DNA of 64,000 bases from Ceratobasidium sp. AG-K (taxonomy: Eukaryota > Basidiomycota > Agaricomycetes > Cantharellales > Ceratobasidiaceae): the NCBI GenBank assembly GCA_037039685.1, contig JAWNGF010000001.1, positions 9,548,001 through 9,612,000 of the forward strand. The letters run 5' to 3'. Below are positions 58,416-64,000 of this stretch, one piece after another. The position numbers were made by a program, and so were the translations under genes. The stretch's first letter is position 1. The number at the start of each line of letters is the position of its first letter. The notes beneath the pieces were generated by a model. It was not told the origin of the DNA. It saw only the letters and a list, made by a program, of their open reading frames with translations, and searched no databases.

Positions 58416-59560
58416 ATGTTATTCTCCACACTCACGACTCTCGCACTCGGCATCACTTCAGCCGTAGCGGCTCCCACGTCCAATCCGCCCGTACGATGTG
58501 GTTACAATCCTAGGTGATACCTATTTTTCGTTCCCAAAGTGAGCTTCGCTGACGCGAGTTATGTTTCGCTAGCACGGAGGCGGTTGTCAATGACGAGCTT
58601 GACTTCAAATCCAGAATGGCGCTGTTCAGACCGGTCGTTAATTCGACCGCGATGTTCACGGCCACCATTCCGATTTATTGGCATGTTATTCTTCCGGGGG
58701 ATAGTTAGTATTTCTTCACTTGGGGACCGGACTGGACTAACGTGCATTGTAGCGAATACAGAAGAAAACGTTACGCCCGAGACGATCGCCCGATCTGTTG
58801 AAGTGCTCAATAGCGACTACGCTCGCACAGGCTTTGTGTTTTCACTTGCGGATGTTGACCGTACCATTAATCAGTAGGTTCTTCGGGGTATCCTTTTTGT
58901 CTGCTTGATTATTGACAACTCCTACAGAAATTGGTTCAGCGGGGTATCAATCGGCAATGAGCTCGACCTGGACATGAAGAAGTCGCTACGTAAAGGCTCA
59001 GCTAACGCCCTGAACATCTACACCGCTGCTCCGGCCAGTAGTGCTGGCCCCGGAACGCTCTTGGGATACGGCACCCCTCCCTCGGGCCTTGCCAGTAACA
59101 CTGTGGCTGACGGCGTTGTCATCCACTATGCCACCCTGCCCGGCGGGTCGCTCCCCAACTTCAATATGGGCAGGACTCTCACTCACGAAGTTGGCCATTG
59201 GTTCGGTCTGTTGCACACTTTCCACGGTGATAGCTGTGATGGCGATGGTGACGGTATCGCGGATACGCCGCCGCAGATGACGAGCACTACTGGTTGCCCA
59301 CCAGAGGGTGTGAAGGATAGCTGCCCTGGTGGGGGAACTGATGCGTAAGTGGGCATTGGTAGTGTCTCAGTTTCGCCTCGCTGACAGTTAATAAATAGGA
59401 TCCACAACTTTATGGACTATAGCGACGATGCGTGTATGACCAAGGTGTGTGACTTGCCTTTGGAATGGATATAGCGTTCTCTGACACGAGCCCCTTCCAG
59501 TTTACGGCTGGTCAAATTAGGCGGATGCAAGATGTTGTGACCCTGTATCGATCGATGTAG
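58416..59560 (+). CDS. Secreted M43-family metalloprotease, copy 7
   Basis: 290 residues. Exons 58416-58513, 58573-58703, 58753-58873, 58928-59344, 59399-59444, 59501-59560. The signal peptide is [20 protein letters not shown]. The zinc motif [11 protein letters not shown] keeps all ligands. Met-turn [13 protein letters not shown] follows. It is the most divergent of the second subgroup: [16 protein letters not shown] replaces YATFPxxY, and [16 protein letters not shown] is present. It is the last copy of the tandem array. Confidence 0.92.
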
Positions 59561-59943
59561 CCGGGGTTATGCGCATCGGTGACATGTAATGATACCAGGA
59601 CTTTACGAAATACCTTTCTATGTTTGGGTTTATGACTTGGGACGGTTGTTCTATTATTGTATTCGTTTAAATATGACACTTAATGGATTTATGAATAAAG
59701 TGGTTGTCCTAATAGAAAAGTCGGACCTACAAGTTCGCTCCTCTTTAGGTCTAGCTCGTGTGTTAGAACTTCGGGCCTTCGAATGACCTGGATGGCACAT
59801 ACGCCGTGATCGGCCATGTTGAAGTTTAAATGTCCCGATGTGTCATTTCAAATGGGCGCTTGACGGCCTATCACGTGGCCCCACAACACCACGACTCAAA
59901 CCGATCCACCACATCACAGAAACCAAATCCTAGCATAGACTAA
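59561..59943. other. Intergenic between M43 copy 7 and the MMTAG2-like gene
   Basis: 3' flank of the protease and promoter of the next gene; CACGTG occurs at 59873-59878, 66 bp before the start codon. Confidence 0.5.
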
Positions 59944-60809
59944 ATGTACGAACCCACTCGAGGAGGAACGCGTGGTGGACAGGGCGAGTTCAAGTGGTCC
60001 GACGTGTCAGCGGACAAGGATCGTGAGGTGCGCTTGTTCGGATTTCTTCGTTGGCTCGTCTCACATGTTGTTTAGAATTACCTAGGTCACTCGATCAACG
60101 CTCCCACTGGGCGATGGCAGAAAAACAAGGATGTCCATTGGTATAATCGAGATAAAGGCGTGACCGAGGCGGAGCGTGCAGAGGAGATTAGGAAGATTAA
60201 AGAGGCCGAGGCGGAAGCTATGGCCGTGGCTCTGTAAGTGTCCCTTGCTGGATCCCATGAATCCTGCTAATAACCAACTCTTATAGCGGATTTAAACCCT
60301 CTGCTAAACCTGGCACGAGCACCTCGGATGGCCCTGCGACTGGTGCAAATGCCACAGCCGTTCCACCAAGGCCTGAATCCGAATCTGGACCCGCACCGTC
60401 AGACAAGGAAAAAGAAATCGAAAAAGAAATCGAAAAGACACGCAAGGCGATAGAAAAACAGGAGAAGCGAGAGCGGAAGGAGCAAAAGAGGGCGGAAAAA
60501 GAGGCAAGGAGGGCAGCTAGGAAGGAGAAGGATACGTCCCGGTCGAGGAGTCGAGATAGGGGAGTCAGGGAGGACAGGGACAGGAGAGGGGATGGAAGTC
60601 GGGATAGGCGAGGGTGGGACGATGATAGGAGGATCCGACATGGCAAACGAGATGCGGATTACCCCGATTCACGCCGACGCTCAGCTTCACCCCCTCGCGA
60701 ACGTGACCGACGGCACAACTCTAGTCGGCCTCGTGACAGCGTTGAGCGGTCTCCTAGACGGAGCAGGTCGCCATGTCGTCGCCATCCCCGAGACGATGGC
60801 CGTCGATGA
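59944..60809 (+). CDS. MMTAG2-domain (kinase phosphorylation protein 2) nuclear protein
   Basis: 254 residues. Three exons: 59944-60027, 60076-60233, 60287-60809. The N-terminal domain matches the MMtag family: MYEPTRGGTRGGQGEFKWSD, then KDRENYLGHSINAPTGRWQK and KDVHWYNRDK. The rest is a charged coiled-coil-like Glu/Lys/Arg region and a C-terminal Arg/Ser-rich tail (RSRSRDRGVRED, RRSRSPCRRHPRDD). Such tails suggest nuclear RNA-processing speckles. The molecular role of the family is not established. Splice joins are all in frame. Confidence 0.87.
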
Positions 60810-61172
60810 TTCAACACTACCCTTTCTCAAAACGAACGTCATCTCGACCAGACAACGTCTGTACTTGTGTAATGTCCTTTGATCATAATTTATGTTTCAA
60901 GCAGTCTGTTTATCGCTCAATACGCAGGGTACCAAATTAAGACAAACTTTTATTCGTTCTAGACGTGGGTCGGTGAAGAGAAACAGATATATTATCCAGG
61001 AACATCCAAGACAATGTAGGTCAAGTATGGTTGTCCGCTACCCCCACTTATTCACTCGATCTAGGGCTTAGATTGCCACAAGTCGCGCCGTTAGAACTGG
61101 AACGGGTGGGAGATTGCGGTCTCTGGTGTTCCATCGTTGAGACTGAACTCAAAGTCTACGGGGGACTTTCGC

Positions 61173-61899
61173 CACCTCGTATATCAGGCGGGCTCACGGT
61201 GCAGTTCGTGTCCCATCCCAAGATATTCGTTCCAATGGGGAGATACCATGGTAAGCCGCGCCCTTGTGGTAAATCTTTTTGTATTATTTCATACTGGATC
61301 GTATGACGAACTGACCCAGTTAGGACACCCCTCGCTCAGTATCAAGCTCGGGTAAAACAGAGGCTTGAGAAAGAGCAAGGCGACAGTGGCACCGATTCTC
61401 GCTCTAAGGGTCGTTATCTCCTGGCAGGTTCGTAAGTATCTTACCAGCCTGATGCACTTGGTGCATATCTAATACGAGTCACAGCGCCAGGGCAAAAGCG
61501 GGCGGGATGGGGAACGGTCAGAGGTAGAACAAGCAGCACAAGAACAAGAACAGGCGTCTGCAGAACGACGTCTCTTGCCGAGTTCATGCCGCGAGGATGA
61601 AGAGGATGAGCGAGACAGGCGCCATTTGTCAAACCTGGTACAGATGATGAAGAGAGTTCAGAAATGGATTGGTAGGAGGTGGGAAACAAAGTGCGAAACG
61701 GGGCTCGGAAGCGACAAGAAGGGGACGACGGCAAGGTCAATCAAGATTGGGGGCGAGGCATGGACTTTTGATTTCCCGTGTGCGTTCCGTCCCTCCTCGT
61801 GATCGCGACTCGCGAGATGAACTTGGACGGCGCTGTTGCAACACCGAGAGGTCTTCGAGGAGCCAATCGCCACGTCGCCGACGCCGCCTACGATTTTGA
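61173..61899 (+). CDS. Unresolved gene with Arg/Ser-rich C-terminus
   Basis: Two exons seem real: about 61160-61254 and 61322-61434. They join as SNGEIPWTPLAQYQARVKQR and continue LEKEQGDSGTDSRSKGRYLLAGS with GT-AG borders (donor GTAAGC at 61251 region, acceptor before 61322). A later frame ends RDRDSRDELGRRC, then SSRSQSPRRRRRLRF with a stop near 61899. The exons between could not be settled: each frame at 61485-61700 has a stop or an imperfect donor. No family recognised. The start is unknown and the coordinates are approximate. Confidence 0.4.
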
Positions 61900-62091
61900 G
61901 GCGATGGCCCGCTGGACTACTGGTGATGCATCGGGGCTGGCGCGTACCTTTCGGCTAGAGAACTTGTATCTTCGTGTAAAGTACCCCTATTACAATTCAT
62001 GTTCAAAGTCGTGGGTTTATCATTCTACGTACAGGGTATCGTAATCCTACATACATACAAAAGATTGCACATTTCGTGTTCCCTCGGCGCT

Positions 62092-63736
62092 CTACATCAA
62101 CCCCGCGACAAGACCTGCCACCGCACCGACCAAAACCCCCATAGCGCTGACCCGATTCGCGTACCCAGCTGATTGCTGGCCACTGTTTGCATCTGGGGAA
62201 CCCGAGCTCTCCACGACAAAGATCTCCCCTGTCGTATCCGAGCTCACAAACATCCTCCCGAGCCGGTCAAACGCAAGTCCGACGGGCCGGATGCATCCAC
62301 CTGGGCACTGCGATAGGTCAGATGCTCCCACAACAGTGGTGTAACCCTCTCGTGATTGAGCCGACGCCGAAGGAGTAGCGTCCGACCATGGAATTCGAAC
62401 AACCTTGTAACCAGTTGCAGGTTGACGGTTCCAGCTCCCATGGAAGCTCACAAACGCATCCCCATCCCAATCGGTGTTCACGGCGTATTGCCTCGCCGTG
62501 CTGGATCCCTCGCTATTACTCGATGGAGCGTTGTAAAATACAATGTCGAGCGGGGCCGAGTGGGCTTGGAACGACATGGCTGGTTTTACGTTGTTCTGGT
62601 CAGATGCGCACCACGCGTCGTCGGGTTGTTCGCCTGGGTTGCGAATGGAGAATTGTTCTCCGGTTTGGAACGTGAACGAAGGGTTGGCGGTGGAAGACGC
62701 AAAGGCAGACGAGTCCCAGGCCGTGTAGCAATAGGGATATCCGTAGAATTTCTGGGCATCGGGTATCGTGGCTATATTCCTGAGCGAAATACGGTTGAGC
62801 TCCTCGGCTAAGGGTCGATAGGTGAGTATGTCCGACTAAATGTGGGAGTTTGACTCACCTGGGTTATCTTGGTGAACGTCGACTCCCCGCCAGTTTACAT
62901 TATCCGAGCTATTCTCAACCTCCCATAAATCGTTTCCGTCATCGGACAAGGCGATGCCGACAGCGTTACGTAGACCCCAGCCCAAGAGCTCGCCCTGCTC
63001 CCAAGCCCACCCATTTCCTGGCAGAGAGCTGTTCAATGCGAACCGTCGAATTTGAGAGCGCCCAGAAGCGAGGCTGGCTAGAAACGAGGGTCAGAGCCGG
63101 GCCAGGGTATCAAGGAGGATAGGCGCACCCGCTTCCTCATCGAGATTCGACTCCGAGCCACGAGTGACGATGATGTATTGCGACAAGCTGGCATTGCCAG
63201 GTTGAGCTTGGAGCAACAAGGTGCGGGTCGTGTGATCTACAACTTGATTTCAGTTCATGTTCCAATGTAGCCACTTTTCACTGACCAGCATTGGACATGT
63301 TAAACGCAATGGCAACCGGGTTTCCCAAAACGGCCACACTACTAGGATCATACTCCCAGCGATACACGTTATCGCTCGAGCTGGCGTACAAGTACTGGTT
63401 GTTCCCCCCACTCGGGCCAATTTCGATTCCATGATTCAGATTTCCATTATTCACGACCGTGCGCCTCTCCCACCCAACGCAAGTCGAATCGTTTCGATAC
63501 GACAACGCCACGATCCCGACCCCCCGATCGATGACTAGCAAGTTTGAAAGCGAGTCGAGGCGGATTCCACGAGGACGTGTAAGGCCATTATATATCACCC
63601 TCGTCGACAGTCCTTCAGTCACGTTTGGTGGATGGGCAAACGAAAGCGAAGCCTGGGATTTACATTCTCCGGGGGAGGTAGGTGCTGCTGCGGCGACCAG
63701 AGCCTGAAGGGCGATGAATCCGAGGGCAGGAATCAT
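62092..63736 (-). CDS. Secreted PQQ-dependent sugar dehydrogenase-like protein (AA12/sorbosone dehydrogenase type), GPI-anchor signal
   Basis: 497 residues. Four exons: 63736-63286, 63236-63129, 63077-62859, 62807-62092. A signal peptide (MIPALGFIALQALVAAAA) is followed by a six-bladed quinoprotein propeller: GLTRPRGIRLDS, NLNHGIEIGP, YIIVTRGSESNLDEE, GWGLRNAVGIALS, FYGYPYCYTAWDSS, FVSFHGSWNRQPATGYKVV and GGCIRPVGLAFDRLGRMFV are family landmarks. It would oxidise sugars outside the cell with a pyrroloquinoline quinone cofactor and pass electrons on, as in the fungal AA12 pyranose dehydrogenases. The Ser-rich end plus a terminal hydrophobic run (GVLVGAVAGLVAGLM) suggests a GPI anchor. No separate cytochrome domain is present. 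Confidence 0.9.
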
Positions 63737-64000
63737 GGCTGAAATGTCCAGGGGTCAAGATGATGCGCAGTCGCGGTTTTATAGGCACGTTCCTCCATAC
63801 GGCTCGACAATGACGTTGACGGCTGGTTCATTGCTTGGCATAAGGATTGTTAGGTAAGCACTCTTGGCTTGGCGCTTGACTTGCTCCTCGCTCCGAGGTT
63901 TCCGCTATTGTTATAAAATACCACTTGTATCGTATAATCGAATGATTTGGGAGGGTGTGAAGATAATTTGTTGTTGACCGGATACATCCGGGTGAGTCGG
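63737..64000. promoter_or_regulatory. Upstream region of the AA12-type gene
   Basis: TATAAAA (minus) at 63783-63777, about 41 bp before the ATG. Nothing else identifiable to the window end. Confidence 0.45.

Overview
The window looks like nuclear DNA of an agaricomycete fungus, most likely a Rhizoctonia-type Cantharellales species. That identification is inferred from intron-rich genes with 45-65 bp introns, a DUF6535 membrane protein, a family of F-box/beta-propeller-like proteins, a tandem M43 metalloprotease cluster, an AA12-type quinoprotein and chromovirus/CACTA transposons. I rebuilt exon structures by hand from splice signals. For each gene reported as complete, the exon lengths sum to a multiple of three.

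Layout. 1-1.6 kb: 5' part of a ubiquitin-specific protease (minus). 2.4-3.5 kb: a lone secreted M43 metalloprotease (minus). 5.3-11 kb: a 1731-residue DUF6535 protein with six degenerate C-terminal repeats. 11.6-16.1 kb is a compact housekeeping block: Tic20-like membrane protein, ribosomal protein eS24, Arp1 (dynactin) and a conserved Cys-rich membrane protein, arranged as divergent and convergent pairs. 16.3-18.0 kb: a decayed F-box-family gene.

18.4-33.7 kb is a transposon block. A Tc1/mariner-like inverted-repeat element (TA target site) is split by a young Ty3 chromovirus whose LTRs differ at 2 of 414 positions. A complete two-gene CACTA element with a CCG target-site duplication lies next to it. 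The chromovirus shows three unusual things: a self-complementary (Tf1/sushi-type) primer site, two in-register slippery heptamers that would join overlapping reading frames (one followed by a perfect hairpin), and an extra coiled-coil ORF pair ahead of gag.

33.9-38.7 kb: two paralogous F-box-like genes. 39.4-42.6 kb: the rRNA methyltransferase Rrp8 and a ubiquitin-like-domain membrane protein. Three introns in this stretch appear to be GC-AG. 42.9-44.7 kb: an 1839-bp near-perfect palindrome with a 21-bp hairpin nested in each arm. 45.9-59.6 kb: six tandem M43 metalloprotease genes, a relic seventh copy and a pseudogene fragment of the ubiquitin-like gene. 59.9-63.7 kb: an MMTAG2-like nuclear protein, an unresolved Arg/Ser-rich gene and a GPI-type AA12 quinoprotein. 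The housekeeping genes are intact. The M43, F-box and transposon regions show recent duplication and decay.
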